Shown here piece by piece: positions 11,001-26,000 of a DNA stretch of 43,208 nucleotides. Location of the stretch: the NCBI GenBank assembly GCA_000444245.1, contig ATSW01008147.1, forward strand, positions 1 to 43,208, in the 5' to 3' direction. The position numbers and the translations under genes are program-made. Each line of letters opens with the position of its first letter. Position 1 is the first letter of the stretch. Under the pieces are notes generated by a model. The model was not told the origin of the DNA. It did no database searches and saw only the letters and a list, made by a program, of their open reading frames with translations. Source of the DNA: Botryllus schlosseri (taxonomy: Eukaryota > Chordata > Ascidiacea > Stolidobranchia > Styelidae).

Positions 11001-14000
11001 GGTGGCACGCCGCGCAGTCTCGCATAAAGTTGGAGATGTTCGAAACCTTGATAGGGAGATGTGAAAATTGTCATCACAGAATCGGAACGGTGACTGGAGC
11101 GTGACCGATACGAAAATGTAACATATTGCAGCTACAACATCTACTAATTTGAATATTTAGTCCATATAAATTTGATTTACTTACAATAAACTCTAGCTGA
11201 CTGCACATAAACATAGAATAGAGATACAAGAAATAAACTAGTACTTCCAGTCAAACAGGAAACACAATAATTTGGGATGCTTGCAGCAAGGAATGAAGGC
11301 AACATTAACGGCCAAAGAGCGCAGAAGACGAAATGATGACCTCATCGGCCAATACTAATATTTATTGAGACAAATATCAGTCAGGCTCTAGCAGCGATGC
11401 TAGTGGCGGAATTGGGAGGTAATCCTACAATATGAAGGTCTGCAAAACTCCCTTGTCCAAGCATGCGTGTTTCAAAGACGAGTCAAACTCAAATGCTTGG
11501 ATTTGTAAAACTCAATCATTGACACTCGACATCGTTTTGAAAGCAATTTTATAGAATCCACCGACGCATTGTCGAGACAGAGACATAGTTTTCCAGTTAG
11601 ATAGAGGATTATAGTAACAAGTACGAGCTGTTTTGACATTTCTTGGCAATCGCTGCTTAATTACTTATATTCGAGAAGAAATTAATGTCATTACTTCAAC
11701 TCCTACTAGAATACTAAAACTTACCACCAGACACAATCGGCAGAGAACAAAAGGAATTACACCAAACATATCGTTATTTAGCACTTGCATTTGATCAATA
11801 CATTTTATCCCAGAACAGACCGGACCCAGAATCCCAACACCAAACAACAACAAACCTGTCAAGTGCGAGTTCAAGGCGTCAAACTGCGGGCAGTAGCCGC
11901 TGCTCTGCTGCACGACACGTATGTCGTCTGTAATGCTGTTGCCCAAAACTGTAGCGTTGCCCGCGGTCGGTTCGATATCGCCGGTCAACATTTTGAAGGT
12001 GGTCGTCTTCCCGGCGCCGTTAACCCCGAGCAGTCCGAAACATTCTCCACCCGACACGGCGACATTCATTCTACAACGGGGGTGGGGAATTATATTTCAT
12101 AAGAGAAGCGGAAAATATTCTGGCGGGCAGAACCAAAGTTATAGCATATTCTGTGGCGTGTTATTTTTATTTTAAAATCAAAAACACAGAATGACACTGT
12201 TCATGCAGGCCGCTAGGTAATGACTGAGTAAGTGAGAGTTTATTTAGTTGGTGAAGTTAATAAATTAAGTTAGTAACGTAACAATGACAACAAGCACGGT
12301 TTGATCTACAGTACACGAAAACAGTAACGCTGAAGTTGGAATCATCATTTATTCAAATTGACCAATCCAAGTTTATGCAGACAATAATTTTACAGTATAG
12401 CAATAGTTGCTAGTTGTCAGTGTTGCATTAGTAATTTAAGGGTCTGTGACTTCAATTGCAACGGCACACTCAGCTAGATAGGTTTCATTTTGAATCTGGA
12501 TTTCACATACATAGTCTACATAGTGAAGACACATGAATAAACACTAAACAGGCTTTGAAGTAGCCTACGGCTTTAGTGCACGGTGATGGACTCACCTGTC
12601 GACGGCCAGAAGCGATTTCTGAAACGGTCCTTTCTGGTATACTTTGCTCAGGTCGTCGACTCGTAGAATCTCGGAACCGTCCAACATGGTTTTGACACGG
12701 ATCCTTTCGGCGTCGACATCTTCGTCCGAAGACACGATGCTCTGTGCGGCGTTCGCTATTCCGGACTTCGATCGCCATTTGAACAAGTTGAAAAATCTGT
12801 CAAAAATAACTGGTCAAGGGGATGCGTGCACACAACTAATACTACTGACACACTGCAATTGACTCGGCACAACAACAGCCGACAGAGCAGTGACGTGCAG
12901 TCCAATGAGACAGGTGAGGCAGTGCCTCACCTGTCGTCAGGGTGAGTAAGAGAAAATCCTCCATGAGTCGATGATTATTGATGTTTTACATCAATGCTCA
13001 TAAATAACTAAATTTGAACATTTTTTCATCCAACATCAACGATTTTCATAATTCTTATTCAAAAATACAGCGCGAAAGGAGAGGTGAGGCACAGGTGAGG
13101 CACGGGCGGGTCATGCCTCCCAAAATCACCAAGGAAGGTGACATTCGGCTTTATCACAGACAATGCCATCGCCTAGAAACAACACCCAGGTGAGGCACAA
13201 ACGAATCTGCCTCATGTACTATTCACTAACAAGTGGACAATCGCAGCACAGTGAAACGCGCTATCGATTTCGGAATACAACAGTCTTGTGGGATTTATTT
13301 AGTAGCTGTTATGAATTTTCCATCCATAATAGCTACGTTAAATTGTGGCTACTTGCATAGGCTGCATTGTCGTTGTTTGTGGCCTTTATGCTGTGTTCAA
13401 CTGCAATACCTATAAGGCTATAACCCTTAATTGTGGTATGTGATAGCTATACTTACATGGCCTGCGTTGTCGTTGTTTGTGGTCAGTGGTGTCACTCCTA
13501 GTGTTTTTCTAGTGTAGTATGACTTGATCACTTGACCTACTGTCCTAGTGTATTTCCTTTCAAAATTCGGCAAACCCGGTGTTTTTTTACTGACAAATGT
13601 GCTTCGAATAATTTATACCGGTACTTGAAGATATAGTAATTATTAACCGTCTAAACTTGCCCATTTAGCACAACACCGACCAGTCCTACATGTAATATGG
13701 AATTGCAATTACACTATCAGCGTGCAAAGAAAATGCTCTCTATACCCGTTGCTGTTGGTAATCACATTTTGGGTCTCTTAATCAGGTACTTTACGTGCGT
13801 GCGTATTTGTGTGTGTGGGGGTGGGGGGGGGCGTGCCTCACCAGCCATGAACCTCACCACCCGTCACTGCGACAGAGCAATGGTCGGAAACCTGTGGTAA
13901 GTCAAATACAAGTGCCACTTGATTGAGGAGAGCAAGTAGCCAAAACCTACTGGGAGTAGGCAAACTTCTAAAAGCAGAAGTGCTTTGTTAGAGCTATTTA

Positions 14001-17000
14001 GTATGCTGTGCTTTGAACCGATCTGACAGTAAAAAAAAATCGTTTGACGTAGCACTACAAAAAGCTCAAATGGATATCGTCAATCTGAATAATAGCCTGG
14101 ACTCACTCGAATTGTATAAGCAGGGTGAGCAGGATAAATACAAATCCCTCGATCGCCATGGCAATAATATTCCATCCGGCCACTTCCAAGCTCAATGGAT
14201 CTTGAAAGCTGTCGATACCTGGAGAATAACACCCGGTAAAACATGTGAAAGGACATCTCTCGCGCTTATAAACCCACCGAATCTAGAGTAAGCATCCGCT
14301 TGCGCCTGGTTGACGGCCATATCGATCAAGCCCCGTCCAAGGCAGAAATGCGGGAAGATCAGAAAGATATTCTGCAGCAGGTTGCTGACGTCTTGCAGGT
14401 GCGGGTCGTCCAGAAGCTGTCGAAAGCGCCACGAATGAAGCGGGGTCGAAGTTTGAAACGAAAACAAAGTTACAAAACTTACGTCCAGCACCAGAGTTGC
14501 GATGGTGGTGTTGATGCCGATGAAGAGGTTGACGCAAGTCAGCACGACGTACGCTGTGCTAGATACCTGTGCCGGCAGAAATTGATTTGATAAATTTGAT
14601 AAAACCGTTTGGGTCTAATCAAGCCATGAGGGGTACGGAACCTCCGAATTACACAAAAAATCTGTTGTATTCATAATTTCCTCATTAAAAGCATTTCGAC
14701 TCACTGTCATCAATAGCTAACGTCAGTAATACGGTGAATCAAATTTGAAAATAAAGAAATAATCTTTTACTTTGTGACATCTAGCAGACAGTGTAGTAGT
14801 ATGGTAACTAGATATATTTCAAATTTTATCCACCGTATTACTGATGAAAGTCAGTCGGAACAGTATTTAGTGAATAAATTGTAAAGAGAATCTTGGATGT
14901 CCAGAAATTCAGTAAACAATGGAATAATATAGTCATATTGTAATAAACCCAAATATGTTCCGCTGACACTCGTCAGGGATAACGGTAAGCAACTGGAAAC
15001 ATTGGAGAGAACATTGTAGAGATTTATGGTATATATATATATATAGATATATTATCCGTACCTCGAAAACGAAGCTAAAAGGATACATCATCGGTGTGAT
15101 CGCCCAGCCGTAAAACACCAGCAGCAATATCAAACACGGCAGATTATCAGTCGACACATACGCATCGGTTTGAAAACAAAGAAAAATGATGATTACAATC
15201 GCCGTCGGCACCAGGTAGTTCATCTGAAACGAAGGAGATATCGTTCATTATTGCATGATTGCAAACCAAACGTGCTGAGTAACAAAGTAGTACTTTTTCA
15301 AAGGACTCAAGTAGATTTTGGACAACTCCTACTTATACTTTACAGTTTCCGGCATTTTAGGCAAAACTAGGGCCTGAATACTTACTTTTTCACTTACTAG
15401 TGAACCCTGACTTTATAACCCAAAAATGAACCCAACTTCAACCTACGTGCTATAGTGTTGTATGCTGCCGTGTTACATGATCAGGTGTCCATAAAATAAT
15501 GACTTTGTTCATACAGATTATTTGTCAGTTCAAAACACCACAATATTGCGATAGAAAGAGATGATAGCAAGGTGTCGAAACCTTTTAGAGTAGTCTTTCA
15601 AGTCAGGTGTAGTAGCAAAGCATTCAGAATAACCAGTGTCAAAAATCGAGGCATTCAAAATTAGCGCTTCTACTACGGACTCACCATGTCCCAAACGTAA
15701 CTTGCGATCCAATAAATGACCTGTCCGACACCACTGATGAACTGCAAGTGCTTGGCCTTGGTGACGCGTTCGTCGATCAGAAACACAACAAAGCTGGCGG
15801 GCACAAAAGACATTGCGAACACGACCACGATCGCAATCGAAGTGTCGAGAGCAGTCTGGGCCCTGGAAAAGAATGTGATGCAACAAATCGCGTCAATCGG
15901 CGGGGCACCTAATACTTGGGATGTATGCATTTAATTTGCAATAGAAAAAAAGTGGAACACAGGTGAGTAACGTACCAGATGTCAGTTTACTGCGTCAAGA
16001 TCGATCTACAGTTTAGTAGCCAAGCATCGTTGATCTCAAGTAAACACTGCACAATTATGCGAGTGTCGCAGATCGCAACAACGACTAACATCTTTTCAAA
16101 TCTGGTATAGCACAAAGATTGTTTGACATACGACAATATTTCAGGCCTGCCAACATTCATATTCATGGCCTAAAAACAGACTCTGTGTCCTGTTGATGTG
16201 TATTGATGTGAATTCAGGCCGACACTGGTAAGTCGGTTATAATCAATCTCATGCACAATTATGTGAGTAAATTTAGTGTCAGTCAAAGTCCAAAATATTG
16301 CCTGACCTTAGAAAACGGGTCATTGCGGAAATATATTGCCTTGCAATCCGGCTTCTCATTCACAATCAGCTCTGAATAGCTATATTCAAATATTGGGCGG
16401 TAAACAACCTATTTCCTCTTCCATGTTCTAGTAGTCTTACGTTAATCAAAGATTGTCGTTCAAATGACCGAATATTGCAGATATCAACCATTGACAATGC
16501 AATTACCAATCTTGGTATTAAGATTTGTGCGAGATGGACACTGATTTACATTCACACCATCTACTAGCACTTATTATCTTGCTAACGCCACTATAAGTAA
16601 TGTTCACACACTGGCGTAACTGCAAACGAGAAGTCTACTGTGGTAAGTCGATAGAAAAATCCTTACAAAGCAGCCTGGCTGACTTGTTGCTTCGTGTAGT
16701 TGAGCGGATGGTTGTAAACGGTGATCGCATATTCTGTCGGGTCGGCGCCAGCTGGCAGCTTCGACCGCAAAATTCCGTTGCTCAAAACGTTCATGTAGGA
16801 CGGCATTGCGTGGTATCCGTTGTTGTCAAACCAAACCTAGGATACCGATGGTGTCAAGGTGGTTTTCACTAATGGGAAGACGTGGTCCAAGTACTCAATG
16901 CTGCTACTCATAAGCACAAGTAGAAGTAACGCTGTAAATTTCTACTGAATTTCAAGTAGAATTAGTAATATCGAAGACATGCCAGGTGCAACTAGAAAAT

Positions 17001-20000
17001 GAAAAGCTTCTTGGAGGTACAGAACTTCAATATACAATTAAATAGTATATTCATATTGAAATGAAGTGTCAGCCGCAGCAGAACTTCAATATACAATTAA
17101 ATAGTATATTCATATTGAAATGAATGTCAGCCGAAAATATTCGGGTTCATTTCAATATGAATATACTATTTAATTAGAAAATGAAAGGTCGCATACTTTC
17201 AGGAGCAGGACGTGGTATATATTTGTCCTTGATGTTTTTACGGCATATACACCAACTCATGATATGACATACACAGGATACGTGCATGCATATGCATACC
17301 ATGAGTGCATGATGTGCATATGCAGCTGGACACCAACTCATGTAGCTACACATACACGCGGTCTGTGCATATGTCGGTGGACAAGGAAGGTGTAGAAATA
17401 GCTTTGTAAGGCTTTCCAAGTTTTACACCAGCCCCCCTCCATGCTATCCCTGTAATGCTGAGCGCCAAGCAGTGAAGTCATGGATACCAGCATTGCTATC
17501 AGTTCTTGGGTCTGACCCGGCCGGGGATCGAACCCATGACCTACCGATCAAGAAACAGGTAAACTGACGTGGCTACTTTCGAAGTTATGAGATATATCTT
17601 CGCGACTAACACAAAATGACTAATGACGCTGCAGAGAGACAAAATCTCCGAAATTATATTCAATTTTCCTGATGCATGGGTTATTTCATGAGTTATTCCA
17701 ACATTATCTAGTTTTCAAAATCTAAATTTCAAAAAGTCGGCAGGCCTCATAAAACTGTAGAAGTAGTCTATAACATAACCACCAGAGTAAGTATTGAAAG
17801 TAGACACGTACAGGAGTATTCCGAAAAAGTAAACATACTTCCCTAGTAAAACCCTCTCTGAAAGGGATGGGCCGTTGACTTTTGCCCTACTTCAATGCAT
17901 GATACGACTAACTCTTACGTAACCGCCGTCACGTATTTGCACAGTCACAGTCAATATTTACCCTGACAGGACAAAAGACACCAAACCTACTGTCTATAAA
18001 TACTGAACACACACAGTAACTGGATATGTGACGAATTCCGTATATTATAACGAAAATTACGGCAAGGCTATTCTCATAAGATCAAAGTCCAGTTTCCCAA
18101 CTGAAATTCGTGATTCAGCAGTAAAATCAGTCTCACCCATACATAAAATACATTACGTTCGGTACCTTTGCATTCTGGGTTCTCCACATATTTTCGAGAA
18201 AAACGCCGACCGCCTGTTGGTCGATGATGGTTTCGTTCGGACGTAACAGTTGTAAGATATCAGCCAGCGTGCCTACGGTTGTCTGATTGAACGACGTGTG
18301 ATATCTCTCGCCGACAGACAGTCCCCCAAATCTCCTTTCGATGAACCTGATTGAGTTACATAATAGGAGATCTGCGCTCCAGAGTACAAGTACCGCAAAC
18401 TCAAGTTCAGATGATTAATGATAGGATGACATGCTCTTGCCACCGGAAAATTAAGTCCGTGAATCAGTGACGCTGATCAATTTGGTTGATCTGTTTTCTA
18501 CCACTAAAAGAACTGGTGATACAGAGACGTACTTCACTATTACCATTATGGCATTTGTTAAAATCAAGGTGTATTTCCCGACGGTTGGCCGTGAAAACTA
18601 GTATTTTACAACCAAACCGTTTTCGGCCTTGAAAAGAAATTAACTTTATGTCGAAATTGTCTGACAATATAACACTCGGATTGTAAACAGAATGGCGCCA
18701 AACGCTCTATAACTCATCAATTCGAACGCAAGTGTGTCTGAATTTAATGTATATGAGCTAATGCTTATTCAGTTTCATTAATATCAGCCAGGGTTGTAAC
18801 CCAGTCACAAGTCAATCTCACTATTGTAGTTTTGACTCGAGTCAAGTCGAGTCAGTTTCAATTCACCACCAAGTCAAGTCCGAGTCCAAGTCATTGTGTT
18901 GATTGCTCAGTTTCCAGTTCAAGTCTTGTTAAACCCCCTTTTTATAACTCTGTTTAGTGATATCGAATGGTTCGCATTTCTAATATGCTAATTTTTCTCA
19001 CTTTTAGTAGTTTTTGGTCGCATTTTCAAGTACAGTACCAATAGACGAAATATCAATAGTGTGGTTACTTTACTATTCTTCGAAATTATACTGAAATGTC
19101 GGTCTTGGCCGTCTGATTCTCGAGTCATATGGCTTGCTTCGAGTCAGGCGCAATGACTCGAGTCCAAGTCGAGTCAATACGCGAGTCGAGTCATTTCCGT
19201 ATTTTAAGAAAATGACTCGAGTCAAGTCGAGTCATCAGAAAATCGTGACTCGAGTCATTACAACCCTGATATTAGCAGTTACATGTTACTACTTCTGAAA
19301 TACCTACGAGTTAATCACGCAATAAAAATACAATATCACAATTTTCTTTTTGACATCACTGGAAAGCGGGAATTTGGCTGCAATAAAGTCCATATGGCTG
19401 TGGAAATCTGTGTGATCTGGCAACCGCTATACACACGACGGTGTTAGAATTGGACAGCTAGACAATTTTCAGCTTCTTCAAATCACATTGGAATTAGAAT
19501 TATAGATACGCGTCTTATTTTCAAACGAGATCAGAATTACAATTAGTTCATATCGAATCAGTGATCATTTTCAAAATTAGATTTCACATTTCACAAATTA
19601 GATTAGAATTTAATTTACCTATCAGTAGTCTTAACGAGCCAATCGGCGACATCGCGGCCGGTCATATCAAACAAAGTATCTGTGGTGTTAACGAGCTTGT
19701 GCGGAGTCGGGCTACCTCCAGCACCCTCGGGACACACTGCAAAACAGAGACGTACAGCCAATTTGAAAACAAATCAGCGTAAACCACGAAACCATTCGCA
19801 CATACCTGCAAGCAGTATCTTTTCATCATCTGTACTGCATTTGCATTCCTCGTAAACGGGTGACGACACGTTTTGACTCAAGGTCTTCGTTTCATTCGTG
19901 GTTCTCCAGAAGCTGTCTGGGTTTTGATAAAACAAGGAACGGATCACGGCACAGAAGAGATGGGGCTTTTGATAAAGCAAAAACGGTATTTAAATCATGA

Positions 20001-23000
20001 CCCCAACATCTCAACGATTGTATATTAAATCGGTTTTAGGAACATAAGTTTTTGGTTTATAATATTTGAAGAGCTTCTTGGAGGTACAGAACTTCAATAT
20101 ACAATTGAATAGTGTATTCATATTGAAATGAGCCCGAATATTATCGGCTGACACTCGTCAGGGGTAATCCTCAGCAACTAGTAGAGAATTGGAGAGAACG
20201 TTGATCAACAATCGTATCACAAAATGTGATGTTACCAGCATGAAATTTCGAATGAGAGAGCCTTCAACGTACTATTTTTAGGTGGTACACAAAGTCCTGT
20301 TGACAGAGTTTTGGTCGGTGTTCTTTCCAATTCTCTACTAGTTGCTGACGATTACCCCTGACGAGTGTCAGCCGAAAATATTCGGGTTCATTTCAATGTG
20401 AATATACTATTCAATTTTTTAATATTTGTGGTATCAACAAATTTGTATGTCTCTCTCTCCCTCAACTGTTTCTATTCTCTAATCAGTTGCATATTCAATT
20501 GTCCACGTGGTGAAGGGATGGAATTCAAGATAGGATATTGTTTGTGTCAGTCAAAAATATTCGGGTTTATTCTAATATAAATACATTATTTTATTATACA
20601 TAATGAAGTTCTGAACTTCCAACAATCTCTTTATCTTATGGAATAAATAGGCCTTTAGCATCATATTTTTGGTTGAGATGGGGTGTTTGCCAACAGGTTA
20701 CCAGACCATGGTCTGCATATCGTAATCCAGGGTTGTAACCAAGTCACAAAGCGCGGAGTCACAAGTCAATCTCACATTGACAGTTTTGACTCGAGTCAAG
20801 TCGAGTCATTTTCAATTCACCACCGAGTCAGGTACGAGTCCAAGTCAGCGAGCAGAGGGCCGAATCCGAGTCATCCTATTATGACTCGAGTCCAAGTCAG
20901 TGTGTTGACGGTTAAAGTAACTCTATTTGGTGATATTGAATGGTTCGAATTTATAATATACTTTTCCCTCACTTTTGACAGTTTCTGGTCGTATTTTCAA
21001 GTACCTGTACCAGTAGATGAAATCCCAATAGTGTGGTTACTTTACTATTCTTTGAAATTACAATGAAATGTCGGTCTTGGCCGTCTGAGTGTCGAGTCAT
21101 GTGACTTGGTTCAAGCCATGCGCTATGAGTCAGGTCGAGTCATCAGAAAATCGTGACTCGAGTCATTATAAGGCTGTCGTAATGGCCAACCAACAGCATA
21201 GACTGAGCATAAATGTAGGCAAAAAATTTTGCCTCTAAAGCGACTATATCCTTGGCAAAATACAAAAGCACCAGTACTCACCGCTCGTAGGCTGGCAATA
21301 CAGGTACGGTTCCACTCCCAGATCGCTGGTGATATCGATGTGATTGTCAATGACATAATCTTTAACGCAACGAGTCCCGAACCCGGGCGCGTTGACTAAA
21401 GCGTCGCTGACCGAAGTCACGTCCGGATCGGAAGTGTTATCATTGCTGAAAAGTATCGAATATTACATGGCACGCACCCACACTAATCGCCAAATAAAGT
21501 TACGCACCTGAAAAAGGTGTAAAGGTCACTTCCGTACATCCAAGGCTGCAATTCGAGACTCGGCTGGCCCTCGAACGGTGGCAGTATCAGAGTCAAGCAC
21601 AGCGCGATCAACACAAAGACAGACGGGAGAATGATTTGGGCGAAGAGACCTTTCCGATTTCGTCTGAAATGGTATTGTGAATCTCATAGATAACAACTCA
21701 AAGGTAAGTAAAAGATGGCACGATTCAAAATACTCATAGCTCACGCAATTAGATTTTGATTAGGCATTGTACCAGGGTTGTAATGACTCGAGTCATAACT
21801 CGGGATTCACTATTTTTGGTTTGAATTCATTTCCTCGCTTTGTGACCGAGTCAATATTCACATAGCCGTACTGAATTGAGTAAAATCTATCTAAATGTAT
21901 CTTTTAATACATCATAACTGGCATATATTCATGTGTATAGAGACGTTAACAACAGAAAGATTATCTGATCCTTGTCGCATTGGCATTTGTACATACATTT
22001 AATCCGATTAATATATTAGAATTTAGAACATGATGTTTTCAAAATATCCCTCCTTCCCCCATTTTGTTTTACCGGTCCCTGTTTTCTCTCGGATGGCTGT
22101 TGGATAGGTCGATACCGGTCTTTATACGGTGACAGATTGGCCTGACATAACTAATAATAACTTTTAGTTAAGTGACGGCCTCCCAATTTGCCGGACGCAC
22201 ATCAACGCCATTCCCAAAATCGATGCAAATAAATGTCACAAACTCCTTCAAATTCTACTTCTCCATTGGCCTGACCTATTTTGAAAGTAAGAGTTTCAGG
22301 TTTTCAAGCTGTTCAAGTACCTTCGAGTTGAGAAAATGACACCACACGAAGTCCGTTACCTGGTGTGAAGAAATCGTTTTATCAGCAACGCCTTAAATTG
22401 TTGCATGATGAGATATTCCCCAGTGATTTGGTACGAGCCTTTCCCGTTTCCGATTTCGGCTTCATCCAGTTCCGCCTCCTCTTCATCTTCCTCTTCCACT
22501 CTTTCCAGGTGCGATTCTGAAAGGGAGCATAAATTCCGTTGCGCCACACGTCACGCACCCCTGGTCTAACGTACCTTCGAAACATGTCTTGCTTTCTTGG
22601 TCTTGATTCAATTTGGAAACTAGATAATGAGGAGATAGATGTTGATAGTGATACAGATGACGGCTTTTTATCGGCTATCATTGATATACTAGTCTAATGA
22701 ATTGAGAGCAGAAGTAGTCATGACTACACATCCTATAACTGGTTTATGATTATCAACAGTTGAGAATTTCCTACATATTTATTTAGAAAATCAATTGCTT
22801 ATATTTTGTCACAATGGAAATTTTCCATGACACAAATTTGCCGTCGCCAACCTTGTTCAAATTATCACAATACATAGTACCAATCTGTCGAGGCGTTCAA
22901 CAGTTAGTGGAAGCCTGCTTTTGTGTAGTCTGTAGGACGTAAAGTTTGTTTTAGACTCTTGAAACGGTGAAAAAAGATTTAGGTAACAGTCGCATGAGAG

Positions 23001-26000
23001 TCAGATTAGTATTTTTTTCAATGACTCGAACTTGAATCTGAATGCAAGTTGTCAAAGATCGGATATGACTCGATGTCGACTCAAACTCAAAACAATGTAT
23101 TACCCAATTCGGTGTAAGACAGCGGAAAGTATTATGTAAAAACTTCAATTTTGACAAATATTCGCAAACTTAGGGGTAAATGACGCTTAACTCCTATCGT
23201 ACGCAACACCGCTACAATGTGAATCTCGAAGACGGCACCGCACCTCGTTTAAGTTGAATAGGCTCGACTTTGCGCGTGTCCTCCGAACGACGGTCGACCA
23301 TGGATTTGGAATTGCTTCTGCGAAATTTCGGGAAACAAGAACAGCCTGCGAAATGATAAAAAAATAGTTGTGTCTTGTAACCACACTTGGACTGGACAAG
23401 AAGAACATTCTAGCAGTTAAAGTAGAATTGTCAGAGCGATATGCCGTTAACCTAATTTTTATCTAATATGTTTAATGCTTTCATGTTCTAATTTTAATTT
23501 GATCTTCCTGAATATGCTACAGGAGATCTGTGTAGTGCAAAACGAGCCAAGCTTGGTATACAGACATTTGTCATGCTTACGAGATTAAACTCGAATTGAT
23601 ATGAACTGAAATTGATATTTCTTGTATATGTCCCTAATTCGGAATTTAAGTTGTATTCTAATTGTATTCTAAACTTTTGCAAGTTCAGTCATTCTAATTC
23701 TAATCTGATCTGGAGAAAATCTGTGTAGCTATAATTCTAATGCAAATCTAATTTAGAGAGGCACAAAATTTCCTAGTGCTCTAACTCTGCTTGGAGTACA
23801 GTTTTAGTTCTAGAAGTCAACAGCTATATGACAAAAAAACTCATACACGAATCATCGGGTTTGCTTTCGTCTTTCGGATGGTCCGCGACAGACAGGAATA
23901 TTTCCTCCAAGCTGGTGTCGGTCAGGCCGTAGGTCATTTCGTTTTGGTCGAGCGATTGAAATAAACTCGCGTACATGCCGTCGCCCATCGCACTGTACGG
24001 CAGTACGAACGTGGCTTCGCCTACGTTCTCCTCGTGGATTCTGGCGGTCGGCACACATTTCCTGATAATGTCCAACGCTCCTGCAGCGCAAACGTGCATG
24101 GATGGTTTTCGGTTTTGCAGATGTGTGGCATGCGACAAAATACCTTTAGCGGTAACAAGAGACGATTCTGTCGTAATGGCGGATTTGATGTCGTCAAGCG
24201 ATGATTTACAGCTTGCACTGGCGCTCACAAATCCCTCGTCAAGGCCCTGTGGGAATAAAATGAAAAAATGAACATAGGTATATAATAAGCGATAATAAGA
24301 TACAAAATAAGGCTGGGCTACTGAGCTAAGTATATTATAAAACATATTAAGGAGATGTAAGGCAGTTGATTTGCACAGTCGAGGTGTTTTCACAATCGAG
24401 ACAAGGAACCTTTACGATATCGAGCCAGAACTGCCTTTTTTCCTTTCCATGGATAAATCGCCGTGGATGATAGTTTTACAGTCAAGTCTTTGGTCTGAGC
24501 CTGTGCTTTGTGTGTATGCACAATCGTTCATCTAGTGCAGTGGTTCCCAACCTGTGGTACGCGAATGTCTTCCAGGTGGTACGCGAGTAGATTCGTTTTT
24601 CGGCGGAAGGGAGTTATTAGTTTAAGGGGGGATGATTCTGGGTTTTTTGAAGCCGTCGTCGTCGTCGTGGGTAGGGGCAATCCCACCAATGACAGCCTAA
24701 GGCAGGCGTGGCCAACCTTCGGCCGTAGAAAGACATTTGTGTGACCGTGGACACGTAATTCAATTTGTATATGTGTTGGCGGCCGACGACATGCAATTTG
24801 AATTGACTCCCGGTTTCTTGAGAGATTTTAATTATTCTTAAAATTTTCTTCGCGCTGCACACGATTCAATGTTACTTCATTTTTCTATTTTTATATAGTA
24901 GGGCCCTTTGCAATCAGAGCCCCTCGTTACAGATTCAGACAGCAGAGGAAAATGATGTGCTCCATATAGAAATATCAACTCGGAATCATCACTATACCGA
25001 CAATCCTGATGGGAGACCAAGAAACAAAAGCATAAAACAAAGTGACAAATAACATTTAACACACCCGATAATGCATCATTTGCAACTTGCCCTATACATT
25101 TCCGAAAACACCCCTTCTATCAACTCTACCGGTTAATATGATCACATGGGCTGAGAAAGGATAAAAGTTTGAAAGTAATACATAAAACTACTAATATGAC
25201 GAAATTCATTAGTATATATGTACATGTACAGTCCCATAACATGACCACTCGTGATTTCGGTGCGTATAGCATTAATCCTGTGATTAGATAAATTCGTCTG
25301 GAGTTGCTGCTGAAGAAATATTTTCGACCGGCACACTAAACTTCTGTAGGTGGTACGCGAGCACTGCATAAAACCTCCAAATGGTACGTGAGTGGAAAAA
25401 GGTTGGGAACCACTGATCTAGTGCTATCATCAGTGATTGAGTATGTCGATAATATAAAGTTTATTTATTATCTTGGGATTCAAACTAAAAATGCCGGATT
25501 CATTTTGACAAAACCACACTGTAAACAAATCCAAATCCACTTCCAGACATAATGCTCTTTCAACTTTACATAAGAATTATCAACCATTCATGTACATTAG
25601 GTAAGGTCACAATAAAATGCGCAGTAATACTTGACACACAAAACGCAATGTTTACATAAGCGAGTGAGGTTGATACAGCAATGATTAAAGGATACTCTTA
25701 AACCGACACTAAAGTAAACAAAAAGAGTTTGTTTTAGATGACAGCCAGCGCAGTGCAAATAAAACCTTTGTTATGCAACGATGGTCTATGTCAGAAGGTC
25801 CACAACTGCAATTTCGTGGTTGTTGCTACTAAATTTGAGACTTCATTACTTTGCCCTCACCTGGTTACTGGCAACATTCAAAACGGCCGCTTCTTCTTCG
25901 AATACTTTCCTGTTGTTCTTCTGCTTGACAACGGTCAAGTAATACCCGACTCCGAAAGTGCTTCGCAAATACAGCGACGAGCCGCAGCACTTGAGTTTTC

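Noticed and set aside
13163-13900. Open frames inside the hAT-type element at 12888-13869
   Set aside because: Short, overlapping, without transposase motifs such as a BED finger or the hAT dimerisation domain.
22960-23110. Another family A element suggested by GACTCGA-like motifs
   Set aside because: Only a few diverged motifs, with no terminal repeat or target duplication; too weak to call.
23852-24271. Several long frames overlapping ABCA exon 23 on both strands
   Set aside because: Shadows of a GC-rich coding exon; only the minus-strand frame with [10 protein letters not shown] and [11 protein letters not shown] matches the ABCA family.
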